Part shown: positions 26,056 to 37,093 of the stretch, piece by piece | Layout of the letters: every line of letters begins with the position of its first letter | Numbering within the stretch: the first letter of the stretch is position 1 | Assembly (NCBI GenBank): GCA_963761985.1 | Contig: CAVXIT010000003.1 | Coordinates: 248,001-312,000, forward strand | Direction of reading: 5' to 3' | Length of the DNA stretch: 64,000 nucleotides | From: JACCTH01 sp963761985 | Lineage (GTDB): Bacteria > Actinomycetota > Acidimicrobiia > Spongiisociales > ZC4RG35 | The notes under the pieces: generated by a model | Database searches by the model: none | What the model was told of the DNA's origin: nothing | The model's input: the letters and a program-made list of their open reading frames with translations, nothing else | Translations under genes and position numbers: made by a program

Positions 26056-27728
26056 CAGCGGGCGATCGGTTTGTATCGGACCCGATGCGGCTCCAAGGCA
26101 TCGGGACCGACGTTCGACTTCATCCACTCCTCGTACTCGGTCCAATTGCCTTCGAAGAAGCGGACCTGTGAGTCCCCTTCGAACGAGAGAATGTGAGTGC
26201 AGACTCGGTCGAGGAACCAACGATCGTGGCTGATCACGACTGCGCAACCCGGAAAGGCCAGCAACGCCTCCTCCAAAGCGCGGAGAGTGTCGACGTCGAG
26301 GTCGTTGGTCGGTTCATCGAGCAGGATGACGTTGCCGCCAGTGCGGAGCATCTTCCCGAGATGGACCCGGTTTCTCTCCCCTCCCGAGAGCGTGGCCACC
26401 TTCTTTTGTTGGTCCGAGCCTTTGAAGTTGAGTGAAGCGACATAGGCCCTGCTGTTGACCTCACGATTCCCGACCTTGAGAAAGTCAGAACCGCCGCTGA
26501 TTTCGGCAAACACAGTCTTGACCGGGTCGAGGGCGTCACGGCTTTGGTCAACGTAGGCGAGCTCCACCGACGGCCCGACTTCGAACGATCCTGAGTCAGG
26601 CTCCTCGCCTCCGGTGATCATCCGGAACAGAGTCGTCTTGCCGGCACCGTTGGGGCCGACCACTCCGATGATCCCGGCCGGCGGGAGCGAGAACGAGAGG
26701 TCGTCGATCAGCAGTCGATCGCCGTAACCCTTTTCCACATCGTGGGCGATGATCACCTTGTCGCCGAGCCGCCTGGTGAAGGGGATCTCGATCTCGAGGC
26801 GGTCGGCACGCTTCTCGGCCGACGCGGCCTCGGCCACCAGTTCTTCATAGCGGGTCAGACGAGCTTTACCCTTCGCCTGCCTCGCCCGGGGTGACATACG
26901 CACCCACTCCAACTCTCGTTGCAGCGTTCTCTGCCGCGCTGAGGATTCCTTTTCTTCCTGAGCCAGCCGCGCCTGTTTCTGCTCCAACCAGCTCGAATAG
27001 TTGCCTTCGAATGGAAAACCGCGGCCCTGATCAAGCTCGAGGATCCAACCGGCGACATTGTCGAGGAAATAGCGGTCATGGGTGATCGCAATGACCGTTC
27101 CCGAGTACTCGTGGAGGAATCGCTCGAGCCAGGCGACTGATTCGGCGTCGAGATGGTTGGTCGGTTCGTCCAAGAGCAAGAGATCGGGGTGAGAGAGGAG
27201 CAAACGACACAGCGCCACCCGGCGGCGTTCTCCACCAGACAGCTTGGATACGTCGGCGTCACCTGGCGGCAACCGCAATGCGTCCATCGCGATCTCAACC
27301 TGGCGATCGAGCTCCCAAGCCCCCGCCGCCTCGATCTTCTTCTCGAGGATCTCCTGGCGCGCTCCGAGCTTTTCGTAGTCAGCGTCGGGATCGGCCCAGC
27401 CTGCGAGCACATCCTGGTACTCGTCGAGCAGCGCCTTGGTCGGGGCTACGCCGTCGAGAACATTCCCGAGGACGTCTTTCGATTCATCTAGCTGGGGCTC
27501 CTGCTCGAGCATCCCAACTGAGTAACCCTCTTCCAGCCGGGCTTCGCCCGTAAAACCTTCATCTCGACCCGCCATGACACTGAGCAGCGACGACTTCCCG
27601 GCACCGTTGGGTCCGATAACGCCGATCTTGGCGCCGTAGAAGAAACTGAGGCTGATGTCGCGCAAGACGTCGCGATCGGGCGGGTAGTGACGTCCGACCT
27701 TGTACATGGAGTAGATGTAGTCAGGCAT
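26055..27728 (-). CDS. ettA: ABC-F ribosome-associated ATPase EttA
   Basis: 557 residues, typical of EttA. Two ABC domains without membrane segments: first with GPNGAGKSSLLS, LSGGERRRV and LLLLDEPTNHLD; second with GPNGAGKTTLF, LSGGERNRV and VILLDEPTNDLD. A charged linker separates them. EttA binds the E site and gates entry into elongation according to the ATP/ADP ratio. It is divergent from the gene at 27770 and followed in overlap by a lipoprotein gene. Confidence 0.93.
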   Translation of the reverse strand: MPDYIYSMYKVGRHYPPDRDVLRDISLSFFYGAKIGVIGPNGAGKSSLLSVMAGRDEGFTGEARLEEGYSVGMLEQEPQLDESKDVLGNVLDGVAPTKALLDEYQDVLAGWADPDADYEKLGARQEILEKKIEAAGAWELDRQVEIAMDALRLPPGDADVSKLSGGERRRVALCRLLLSHPDLLLLDEPTNHLDAESVAWLERFLHEYSGTVIAITHDRYFLDNVAGWILELDQGRGFPFEGNYSSWLEQKQARLAQEEKESSARQRTLQRELEWVRMSPRARQAKGKARLTRYEELVAEAASAEKRADRLEIEIPFTRRLGDKVIIAHDVEKGYGDRLLIDDLSFSLPPAGIIGVVGPNGAGKTTLFRMITGGEEPDSGSFEVGPSVELAYVDQSRDALDPVKTVFAEISGGSDFLKVGNREVNSRAYVASLNFKGSDQQKKVATLSGGERNRVHLGKMLRTGGNVILLDEPTNDLDVDTLRALEEALLAFPGCAVVISHDRWFLDRVCTHILSFEGDSQVRFFEGNWTEYEEWMKSNVGPDALEPHRVRYKPIAR

Positions 27729-27769
27729 GTCTTTCGCTCTAGAGTTGTGAGCTCGGGCAGAAGGAAGCT

Positions 27770-28504
27770 ATGAAGAGTACCGACCTCTTAGGCACCGTCC
27801 GGATGGCGGGGGAAGCCGAAACAGGTATCCGAGTCGAGATCCACCTCGACGACGAAACCATGCGTCTCGTGTCTCCTTACGGCGAATTGGGACGCTGGCC
27901 CCTCGAGGGTATGGGAATCTCGGCGCGCATCGATGGATTCCACATCAAGGTCGAAGGTGAGGAGTTGGTCCTCTCCACAAACGACGATGCGCGTTTCGCT
28001 GTTGCTGTCGGCCTGCGCTCTGCGAACTCACCTCGGCTGGCGCGCCAGCTGGCCCACGCTCGCGACGATGGCCTCGACGTCGGCGAGCATCTCATGCCAC
28101 GGGCACCCGAGATACGCCGCCTCGAGCCCCAAACGGCTTCCGAGCCCAACCGGGCGCCAGTCGCCATTGCGATCATGGCGGCCGCCGGCGCGTTGTTCCT
28201 GGCTGCGATCCAGGCGTACGGAAGCCCATTGCGAGTGTTCGGGTCGATTCCGCTGTGGCCCTTTTGGTTCCTGGGCGCGATCGCCCTCGGCATCGGGAGC
28301 TTTGCCTTGTTCAATCAGATGGCGCCCGGCCGCCGGCTCGTAGCGGGAGGCGCATTTGTCGGTTTGCTAGCTCTGATCGGATCAATCAGCTCCATTGGCT
28401 CGGCGACTTTTTCCTGGCTGGGCGACGGCGTTTTCCTCGGCGGAACCGGAACCGTCCTCGCTCTTCTGCTCTGGGGAGTGGACCTCCTTAACCGAGCCGA
28501 CTAA
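27770..28504 (+). CDS. Membrane protein with N-terminal PH-like domain, unknown function
   Basis: 244 residues. The first 80 residues look like a beta-rich PH-like domain (RVEIHLDDETMRLVSPYGELGRW). After a short linker come about four membrane segments from residue 125 on. A similar domain seems to make up the small protein encoded at 46280. No known family function. It is divergent from ettA with a 41-base gap. Confidence 0.65.
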   Translation: MKSTDLLGTVRMAGEAETGIRVEIHLDDETMRLVSPYGELGRWPLEGMGISARIDGFHIKVEGEELVLSTNDDARFAVAVGLRSANSPRLARQLAHARDDGLDVGEHLMPRAPEIRRLEPQTASEPNRAPVAIAIMAAAGALFLAAIQAYGSPLRVFGSIPLWPFWFLGAIALGIGSFALFNQMAPGRRLVAGGAFVGLLALIGSISSIGSATFSWLGDGVFLGGTGTVLALLLWGVDLLNRAD

Positions 28505-28530
28505 AAACAAGCCGTTCTGTGGGCTGGTAT

Positions 28531-28563
28531 CCGCGTAAACGCGGCATACGAACCCTGGGTTCG
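28531..28563 (+). promoter_or_regulatory. Two small hairpins in the hppA leader
   Basis: CCGCG-TAAA-CGCGG (28531-28544) and CGAACCC-T-GGGTTCG (28549-28563) lie in the 84-base gap between the PH-like gene and hppA. Neither has a T tract. They may be regulatory or may only end the upstream transcript. Confidence 0.45.
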
Positions 28564-28588
28564 CAGATTCCATAACGAAAGAGGTTTA

Positions 28589-30883
<2,295 letters not shown>

Positions 30884-30901
30884 ACCGTTTACCTTGGCCG
30901 G

Positions 30902-32131
30902 ATGACACTTCGCATCCACGCAGATCTCCTGATCCCCGGGAGGGGAGAGCCGGTTGAAAATGGGGTGATGGTCGCCGAGGGGGCGACCATCACCTTCACC
31001 GGCCCGGCTTCCGAAGCCCCCAAACGCGAAGGCGACCCCGTTGAGGTGTCGGTGCTCATGCCCGGCCTCTGGGACTGTCATGCCCATCTCATGGGTACGA
31101 CGCAGTGGAATCTGGAGATGGCCTCGCTGGTTCCCCCCGCGACAAGCGGCGCCCGTGTCACAGCCGACCTAGCCAACTATCTGGCCGGTGGAGTCACCTC
31201 GGTGCGAGAGGTCGGAGGGTATGGCGTCGAGATTGCGCCGGTGGTGGACGAAGGTTCGCTGGACGGGCCGACGATCTACGGCTCGGGGGCGGTGATTTCC
31301 ACTACGGGCGGCCACGGCGACGTCCATGCCATTCCGCTCGATTTCTATAACGCCCTGGGCGAGCACGGTCGCATCCTCGGCCGGTTGGCTGACGGTCCGG
31401 ATGAGTGCGTGAAAGCGGTGCGTGAGCAGCTACGCAAGAACGCCAGGGTGATCAAGATTTGCGCCTCCGGGGGAGTCATGTCAGAGGTGGACCATCCCAT
31501 ACACCAGCAGTTCTCCGACGAGGAGCTGGCCGCAATAGTTGCCGAAGCCGCTCGGGCCGAGAGAGTGGTCGCGGCTCACTGCCACGGGAAGCCTGGGATC
31601 ATGGCCGCGCTCCGCGCCGGCGCTAAGACCATCGAGCACGGAACGTATCTCGACGAAGAAGCCGCCGACCTGATGAAGCAGAAGGATGCGATCCTCGTCG
31701 CCACGCGCTTTGTCGTCGAGGAGTTGATGGGACTCGAGTCCCAACTCCCGCCTTATGCCTGGCGCAAGATGTCGGCCATGGCCGACCAGCATGCACAGGC
31801 CTTGAAGATCGCCGTGGCCAGTGGCGTCAAGATTGCGATGGGTACCGACATCTTCACCAGCGGTCCCGTGCATGGTTTGCGTTACCGGCAGGCCAGCCGG
31901 GAAATTCGGCATCTCACCGAGGCCGGCATGTCTTCTCTCGACGCGATCGAGGCGGCCACGGCCCGCGGTCCGGAAACGCTCGGTCCCCAGGGACCGGCCT
32001 CCGGTCAACTCGCCGATGGGTTCGCCGCTGATTTGATCGCGCTAGACCGCAACCCGCTCGACGATGTTTCGGTCTGGGGCGATGCCGACCGGGTGGTCGG
32101 AGTGTGGAAGGCCGGCACGAGAGTCAAGTGA
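30902..32131 (+). CDS. Metal-dependent amidohydrolase (imidazolonepropionase/prolidase-like)
   Basis: 409 residues of the amidohydrolase superfamily. Metal ligands can be seen in order: HAH in WDCHAHLMG (about residue 61), Lys in IKICASGG, His in AAHCHGKPG, His in IEHGTYLD, and Asp in MGTDIFTSG. Similar proteins hydrolyse peptides with C-terminal Pro or Arg or related amides. The substrate is unknown. It starts a run with a DinB-like protein and an F420-type oxidoreductase; its stop overlaps the next start. Confidence 0.85.
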   Translation: MTLRIHADLLIPGRGEPVENGVMVAEGATITFTGPASEAPKREGDPVEVSVLMPGLWDCHAHLMGTTQWNLEMASLVPPATSGARVTADLANYLAGGVTSVREVGGYGVEIAPVVDEGSLDGPTIYGSGAVISTTGGHGDVHAIPLDFYNALGEHGRILGRLADGPDECVKAVREQLRKNARVIKICASGGVMSEVDHPIHQQFSDEELAAIVAEAARAERVVAAHCHGKPGIMAALRAGAKTIEHGTYLDEEAADLMKQKDAILVATRFVVEELMGLESQLPPYAWRKMSAMADQHAQALKIAVASGVKIAMGTDIFTSGPVHGLRYRQASREIRHLTEAGMSSLDAIEAATARGPETLGPQGPASGQLADGFAADLIALDRNPLDDVSVWGDADRVVGVWKAGTRVK

Positions 32132-32622
32132 CCGATCGCGACCGGGTGCTCTCTTATCTCCAGAGTCAGGCGGCGAAGCTATCGGTGCCCGAGCTGGTCG
32201 CCAAGGTTCGTAACGATGCGGAGCAGATGCGAGAAGCGATGACCGCGATCGACCCCGACCGATTCAGCGAGGCGCCAATGGCGGCGGAGTGGAGTGGCAA
32301 TCAGATCGCAGCCCACATAGTCACCACAGGAGACGACTTCGCCCGGGCGATTGAAGAAATCGTTGCTGGACGCGCTCCCTCGGAGACGCCGATTGACGCG
32401 CTCGCCGACGACATTGAGGTCTTGAGCGCCGACGAATGGTGGGCTCGGCACGTGGCCAATCGGGAACGATTGTTCAAGACGCTGCAGACCGCTGATCCCG
32501 AGGCTTACCTCGATAAGACGATCTACCACCCGCTCTTTGGTGATCTGAACTGGCGGGAGGCATTGCTTTTCTTGCGCGTCCACGACCTCGACCATGCCCG
32601 CCAATTCGCCGCTCTCGCTTGA
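32128..32622 (+). CDS. DinB-like metal-dependent protein
   Basis: 164 residues from a GTG that overlaps the previous stop. A four-helix-bundle DinB/MDMPI-like fold is suggested by WSGNQIAAHIVTTGDDFARA and the C-terminal HPLFGDLNWREALLF and RVHDLDHARQF, with spaced His residues able to bind a metal. Such proteins often act as thiol-dependent transferases or isomerases in actinobacteria. The substrate is unknown. Its stop overlaps the TTG of the LLM gene. Confidence 0.75.
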   Translation: MTDRDRVLSYLQSQAAKLSVPELVAKVRNDAEQMREAMTAIDPDRFSEAPMAAEWSGNQIAAHIVTTGDDFARAIEEIVAGRAPSETPIDALADDIEVLSADEWWARHVANRERLFKTLQTADPEAYLDKTIYHPLFGDLNWREALLFLRVHDLDHARQFAALA

Positions 32623-33658
32623 AGGTCTCGATCGGCTTCGGAGCTCCCTACGCCGGACCGAATGCTTGGCTGGAGACGGTCGATTTCGTTACCGAAGCGG
32701 AACGGCTCGGCGTCGACTCTGCCTGGAGCGCCGAGGCATGGGGATCGGATGCCGTCACGCCACTCGCCTATCTGGCAGCGCGCACCGAGCGGATCAAACT
32801 CGGCACCGGAATTATCCAGACCGGAACCCGGACTCCGGCGTTGGTCGCCATGACCGCGGCGACCCTGCAAAATCTGACCGGGGGGCGATTTCTCTTGGGC
32901 CTGGGAACGAGCGGACCGCAGGTGATCGAAGGCTGGCATGGGGTGTCCTTCGACAAGCCACTCACGCGCCTGAGGGAGATTGTCGACGTCGTTCGCCTGG
33001 CATTGGCCGGAGAGAAGGTCGTCTACGAGGGCGAGTTCTATCAGTTGCCGCGACCTGGCGGCGAGGGCAAGGCGTTGCGTCTGGGCCTGGCACGTGTTCC
33101 CCCGTGCCGATCTATCTCGCCACGCTGGGCCCTCGCAGCCTGGAGTACACCGGCGAAGTCGCCGACGGCTGGCTCGGCACGTCGTTTCTTCCCGAGCAGG
33201 CCGAGACAGTATTGATGCACCTTCGCCACGGCGCCGAAAACGCCGGTCGTTCCCTTGACGAGATCGATCTGCAGGCCGGGGGAGTGGTCGAGTTTGGAGA
33301 TGATCTGGAGAAACTGGTGGCACCGAGGCGTCCGGGAGTCGCGTTCACCTTGGGGGCAATGGGATCGAAGAAGAACAACTTCTACAACGACGCCATCTCG
33401 CGAGCGGGATTCGCTGAGGTCGCGACTCGAGTTCAGGACCTTTGGTTAGAAGGGAAGCGGGACGAAGCCGCGGCGATGATCCCCGATCAGCTCATTACGC
33501 AGAGCAATCTGTTGGGCACCGACGAGATGGTGCTCGATCGGATTCGCGCGTATCGCGACTGTGGGATCACGACGATCCGAGTTGCGCCCGAAGGTCAGAC
33601 GCTTGAAGAACGGCTCAACACGCTCGGTCGTTTCATGAACCTGATTGCTGAGCTCTGA
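32619..33658 (+). CDS. Luciferase-like (LLM) F420-dependent oxidoreductase, apparent frameshift near 33099
   Basis: The TTG at 32619 opens a luciferase-like domain (GFGAPYAGP, SAWSAEAWGSDAVTPLAYLAA, LGLGTSGPQVIEGWHG) that runs to about residue 160. The rest, from VPIYLATLGPRSLEYTG to the end at 33658, is in another frame. Adding one C to the run CCCCC at 33099-33103 joins them as VPPVPIYLATL, giving about 346 residues, normal for the family. LLM F420 enzymes reduce or oxidise many substrates with coenzyme F420; cofG in the window supports F420 use. FMN use cannot be excluded. Confidence 0.85.
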
Positions 33659-34039
33659 ATGCTGTTGCTCTTCGGGATTACGACCCGCACCAAGACCGTG
33701 GGTTCCGGCACGTTTCAATGCCGCAACGAGGGCGGCGATCGGAACTACCTGTTGCTGGAAGCCAGGCGATGGTTCACGCTGTTCTTCATCCCGGTGATAC
33801 CGCTCAAAGTTCTGGGCGAGCTGGTTCAGTGTTCCTCTTGCGGAGTGCAGTACGACACGGCAGTACTCCAACAAGCGCCGCTTCATCCCTCGGCCGTGGG
33901 CAATGACGTGACAACGGCCGAGGTAGAAGCGATCGTTCGCATTGGAACCAACCTCGGAATGTCACCGGAGAAGATGCGGAGAATTCTTGTCGAGCGAGTT
34001 CCGGCGGAGGTTGTCGACGAGGCAATTCGCCGGGTTTAG
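33659..34039 (+). CDS. Zinc-ribbon protein, unknown function
   Basis: 126 residues. A zinc_ribbon_15-like N-terminal half has FQC, then CSSCG (about residues 58-62) and the typical hydrophobic WFTLFFIPVIPL segment. The C-terminal half is a small helical region. The gene follows the LLM gene directly and overlaps the convergent HNH gene by four bases. Function unknown; it may bind Zn near the membrane. Confidence 0.72.
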   Translation: MLLLFGITTRTKTVGSGTFQCRNEGGDRNYLLLEARRWFTLFFIPVIPLKVLGELVQCSSCGVQYDTAVLQQAPLHPSAVGNDVTTAEVEAIVRIGTNLGMSPEKMRRILVERVPAEVVDEAIRRV

Positions 34040-35184
34040 CCAGGCGGTCCACGCTCGGGCCAGGTGAGTCGGCGTCGATGGGTGGGTGATTCGGGGTCGA
34101 TGATCATGCCCCGTTGGTGGATGGCGACGTGGTGGTGGTACCAGCAAAGCGAAATCAGGTTGTCGGGATGATGGTCACCACCGTGTTGCTTTTCTTGGAT
34201 GTGGTGCGGTTGGACCCGGTAGCGGCTTCGGCACCCTTCGATCGAACATGAACCCTGGTCCCGCCACCGGATAAAGCTGCGCACCGCTGGGGGGATGGTG
34301 TCGGAGAGATCCGAATAAGAAATCGGGTGGGTTTCGGCACAGTTGACCACCCGGACTTTGCCGCCGCAGAGGAGTTCGCCCAAAGTATTCGGCCCCACCT
34401 TGATCCCCGAGATAGTGGCCGCGCCGGCTTCTCCGTTGGTTTCGGCGGCGAGGGTGGCGTCGACAAAGATTTCGGCCACGGTCACCGCCCGTCCCGTCTC
34501 CCCTTCGGCGTCGGTGGCGGTGAGCGAGTCGAGACAGATCGAAGTCAAGGCGTCGGCCCGCCTTTGTCCTGCCGTTTGGTCTTCGAGGACGGGCAGTTCG
34601 GTCTCCCGGGCGGAAAGAGCGTTCAAAACCACCTGGCCGTCGGTGCCGGGGAGCTGTCCCCACAGTTTGAACACCGATTCGTCCAAGGAGGGTTGGCAGA
34701 CCAGAAAGCGCCAGTCGTAGTCAAAAGACTCCGAATCGGAATCGAGACGGCGGGTCCGCTCCAACAACCCGTAAAGACGACCCAAGGAGAAGGTGTCGGC
34801 GGTTTCGAGGAGCTGATCGGAGGGAATACCGGCGGCGGCCAGTTTGGCGACCACCGAAGCCCGGTCGATTCCCCACAGCCCAGCCAACATATTCTGGCGG
34901 ATAAGGGGCTGGTCGGTCCGGGCCACAGTCATCAACCGTGACGCCGCCTGCGGAGACAAATCGAGACTGGCGGAAACCCAGTCGGCCATTGTCCGGGCCC
35001 CGTCGGCGTGGGCGATCTGATGGGAATCCAGCTCGGCCAGCAGTTCTGCTTGACGCCCCCTGATCCGCCGGATCAGAACTTCGAGTCGCCGTACTTCCGA
35101 CTCGGCGAAACTGACTAAATCCAGCTCGGCTGAATCGAGCTCGGTCAATTCTTTGATCCCCATCTCCAACGTCCCACTCACCAT
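34036..35184 (-). CDS. DUF222 / HNH endonuclease
   Basis: 382 residues from the ATG at 35184; a TTG at 35226 and an ATG at 35163 are alternatives. The long DUF222 helical region (about residues 1-260) is followed by an HNH nuclease with CSIEGC, HHIQEKQHGGDHHPDNLISLCWYHH. This family occurs in many copies in actinobacterial genomes, often in variable places; its role, perhaps mobile or defence-linked, is unknown. Codon use here is slightly unlike its neighbours (more GGTGG/CGGCG runs). No repeats flank it. Confidence 0.87.
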   Translation of the reverse strand: MVSGTLEMGIKELTELDSAELDLVSFAESEVRRLEVLIRRIRGRQAELLAELDSHQIAHADGARTMADWVSASLDLSPQAASRLMTVARTDQPLIRQNMLAGLWGIDRASVVAKLAAAGIPSDQLLETADTFSLGRLYGLLERTRRLDSDSESFDYDWRFLVCQPSLDESVFKLWGQLPGTDGQVVLNALSARETELPVLEDQTAGQRRADALTSICLDSLTATDAEGETGRAVTVAEIFVDATLAAETNGEAGAATISGIKVGPNTLGELLCGGKVRVVNCAETHPISYSDLSDTIPPAVRSFIRWRDQGSCSIEGCRSRYRVQPHHIQEKQHGGDHHPDNLISLCWYHHHVAIHQRGMIIDPESPTHRRRLTWPERGPPG

Positions 35185-35321
35185 GCCAAGAACTATGACG
35201 GGAGGGTGTGACAAATCCGTTCGCAAGGAGACAATTTCCCAGAAAGAATTTTGGGAATTTCGAAGGTTGACTTATATGTCTGTCAGGCCGTCAATTGCTT
35301 GGCGAGGACTCCACAGCCTGG
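35185..35321. other. A+T-richer intergenic region upstream of the HNH gene
   Basis: This 137-base gap is the most A+T-rich in the neighbourhood. It holds a hairpin with arms TTCCCA and TGGGAA (about 35236-35256) and the string TTGACTTATATG near 35268. The minus strand would carry the HNH promoter. No further gene is seen. Confidence 0.5.
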
Positions 35322-35696
35322 TCAGTTCTCAAACAAGCAAAACGGGTGACCGGCAGGGTCGATCATGACCCGGTTGTCGAGTTGCGGTTGGAAGTCGGCC
35401 AGAGTTGCACCGGCCTCTAGCGCCCACTTCACAGCTTCGTTGAGGTCCTCGACCCTGATGTCGAGGTGCATCATCATCTGCTGGTCGCCCTCGTCGGCAG
35501 GCCATACCGGCGGGACGTGCTTCTCCTCCAGCTGGAAGGAAAGTGCGGTTCCCCCTGCGGACGGCTCGATCTTCACCCAATCGGGCTCGTCTGCCACCCG
35601 GTTCCAGCCCAGGAGCTTTTGATAGAAGTCGGCCAACGCACTCGGGTCGGGAGCTCCGAGGACGGTCGAGAGCACGTTCATCTGTGGGCGGTCCAT
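35322..35696 (-). CDS. VOC/glyoxalase family protein
   Basis: 124 residues, one vicinal-oxygen-chelate module pair: TVLGAPDPSALADFYQKLLGW, MHLDIRVEDLNEAVKWALEAGA, and DPAGHPFCL at the end. The metal ligands would be a His near MMMHLDI and others in the C-terminal strand. The first motif lacks the usual H/E ligand, so its substrate and metal are uncertain. Divergent from the MmcQ/YjbR gene with 23 bases between starts. Confidence 0.85.
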   Translation of the reverse strand: MDRPQMNVLSTVLGAPDPSALADFYQKLLGWNRVADEPDWVKIEPSAGGTALSFQLEEKHVPPVWPADEGDQQMMMHLDIRVEDLNEAVKWALEAGATLADFQPQLDNRVMIDPAGHPFCLFEN

Positions 35697-35719
35697 GGCC
35701 CCACCCTATTCTCGGCGAG

Positions 35720-36070
35720 GTGACTCCGGAGGAACTGCTCGAGTACTGCCTCGCCAAGCCCGGCGCCTGGCAGGACGAGCCCTGGGAAGGCGACATCGTG
35801 GCCAAGGTCGGTGACAAGATCTTCGCGTTCCTCGGCTCCGGAGAAGCGGGCGTCGGGGTTAAGGCCGGAAACAACAGGGATGAGGCCGACGAATGGCTCC
35901 TGCGCTATCCGGGCGACGCCGAAGTGATGGCTTACATCGGGCGATCTGGTTGGAACTCACTGCGAACCGATGGCGCGATCCCCGAGGATGACATTCGCGC
36001 CGCGATCGATGATTCATATGACCGGGTCGTAGCGAAGCTCCCGAAGCGATTGCGACCTGTCTCACCCTGA
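35720..36070 (+). CDS. MmcQ/YjbR family protein
   Basis: 116 residues from GTG 35720. The start VTPEELLEYCLAKPGAWQDEPW and the C-terminal AYIGRSGWNSLRTDGAIPEDDIRAAIDDSYD are typical of MmcQ/YjbR, small proteins of a CyaY-like fold said to bind DNA or ligands; function unknown. An upstream in-frame extension to 35543 crosses the opposite gene and is rejected. The stop lies three bases from the stop of the convergent FAH gene. Confidence 0.85.
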   Translation: MTPEELLEYCLAKPGAWQDEPWEGDIVAKVGDKIFAFLGSGEAGVGVKAGNNRDEADEWLLRYPGDAEVMAYIGRSGWNSLRTDGAIPEDDIRAAIDDSYDRVVAKLPKRLRPVSP

Positions 36071-36073
36071 GGG

Positions 36074-37093
36074 TCAAATTGAAGGCTGGATCGTCCCCGA
36101 GCAGATGCCGAATTCGGCTAACTCGGTGGCGAGAACGACCGTGTCGCCATCCTCGAGATAGCGCGCGTTGGACGTGAGTTCGAGCATCGATCCCCGGCTC
36201 TCATCGCCCGGCCCGGAGATGGTCCCAGAAGCAAAGAGGTCACCGGCGCGGATATGGGCGCCGTTGCTGGTGGCATGGGCGAGCTGCTGACTCATCGTCC
36301 AGTAGAGGTGCGAAGTGTTAGATCGGGTGACAACTTCGCCGTTGATCGAAACGGTCAGATCGAGATCAATGCCACGGCCGGCCGGCGAAAGATAGGGAAG
36401 AGGCGCCGGATCCTGTGCAGGCGGCGGAATCCGCCGGTCTTCAAGTTCAGAAAGAGGTACCACCCAGGCGCCGACTGTGGTTGCAAAGGATTTGCCCAAG
36501 AACGGACCCAACGGCTGGTACTCCCATGCCTGAATGTCTCGGGCCGACCAATCGTTGACCAGCACCAGGCCAAAGATGTATCGCTCGGCTTCCTCTACCG
36601 GGATGCGTTCCGGCCCCGAACCTGTTAGGAACCCCAACTCCAACTCAAAGTCGAGACGACGGGTGGGGCCAAACTCACCCTGGCCAATTTGTCCGGCAGG
36701 CCTCGTGACCGGGGTGCCATCGACGACGATCGTGCCAGAGCGCCCGTGATAGCCAATGGGGAGGTGGAGCCAGTTGGGCGGCAGGGCCTCGGCGTCGGGC
36801 CGGAAAATCCGGCCGACACTCGAGGCATGGAAGCGTGACGAATAGAAATCGACGTAGTCGCCGATGGGGCAGGGGAGCCGCGTGAGTACTCCTCCTTCGA
36901 CCGGGGGCAGGTCGGCTTCACGCAGGCGACCAAGAACGTCGAGCCACGCGTCCTGTCCGGCTTCGAGCAAAGCAAGCAACGAGGACCCGGCGAGAAGGGG
37001 AGAGACCGCTGAAGGGTCGAACAGCCGGTCACCAATCCTCACCCCGACCCGATCGACCGCTTCGGCGGAGTAGACCCCGAGGGCGATTACCAC
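36074..37093 (-). CDS. Fumarylacetoacetase-like hydrolase
   Basis: 339 residues from a GTG at 37093 that overlaps the stop of the preceding gene. The N-terminal SH3-like part and the FAH catalytic beta-roll are both present: DYVDFYSSRFHASSVGRIFRP with the catalytic His, PIGYHGRSGTIVV, LDFELELGFL for metal binding, and NDWSARDIQAWEYQPLGPF. FAH cuts fumarylacetoacetate to fumarate and acetoacetate, the last step of Tyr/homogentisate breakdown. No homogentisate dioxygenase is in the window, so the substrate is inferred. Confidence 0.88.
   Translation of the reverse strand: MVIALGVYSAEAVDRVGVRIGDRLFDPSAVSPLLAGSSLLALLEAGQDAWLDVLGRLREADLPPVEGGVLTRLPCPIGDYVDFYSSRFHASSVGRIFRPDAEALPPNWLHLPIGYHGRSGTIVVDGTPVTRPAGQIGQGEFGPTRRLDFELELGFLTGSGPERIPVEEAERYIFGLVLVNDWSARDIQAWEYQPLGPFLGKSFATTVGAWVVPLSELEDRRIPPPAQDPAPLPYLSPAGRGIDLDLTVSINGEVVTRSNTSHLYWTMSQQLAHATSNGAHIRAGDLFASGTISGPGDESRGSMLELTSNARYLEDGDTVVLATELAEFGICSGTIQPSI

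Noticed and set aside
28549..28563. Sequence resembling a tRNA T-arm (GGGTTCG)
   Set aside because: No acceptor, anticodon or D arm fits around it; it is a simple hairpin.
34036..35184. HNH gene as part of a mobile element or defence island
   Set aside because: No repeats, integrase, transposase or other defence genes flank it; DUF222/HNH genes are scattered in actinobacteria.
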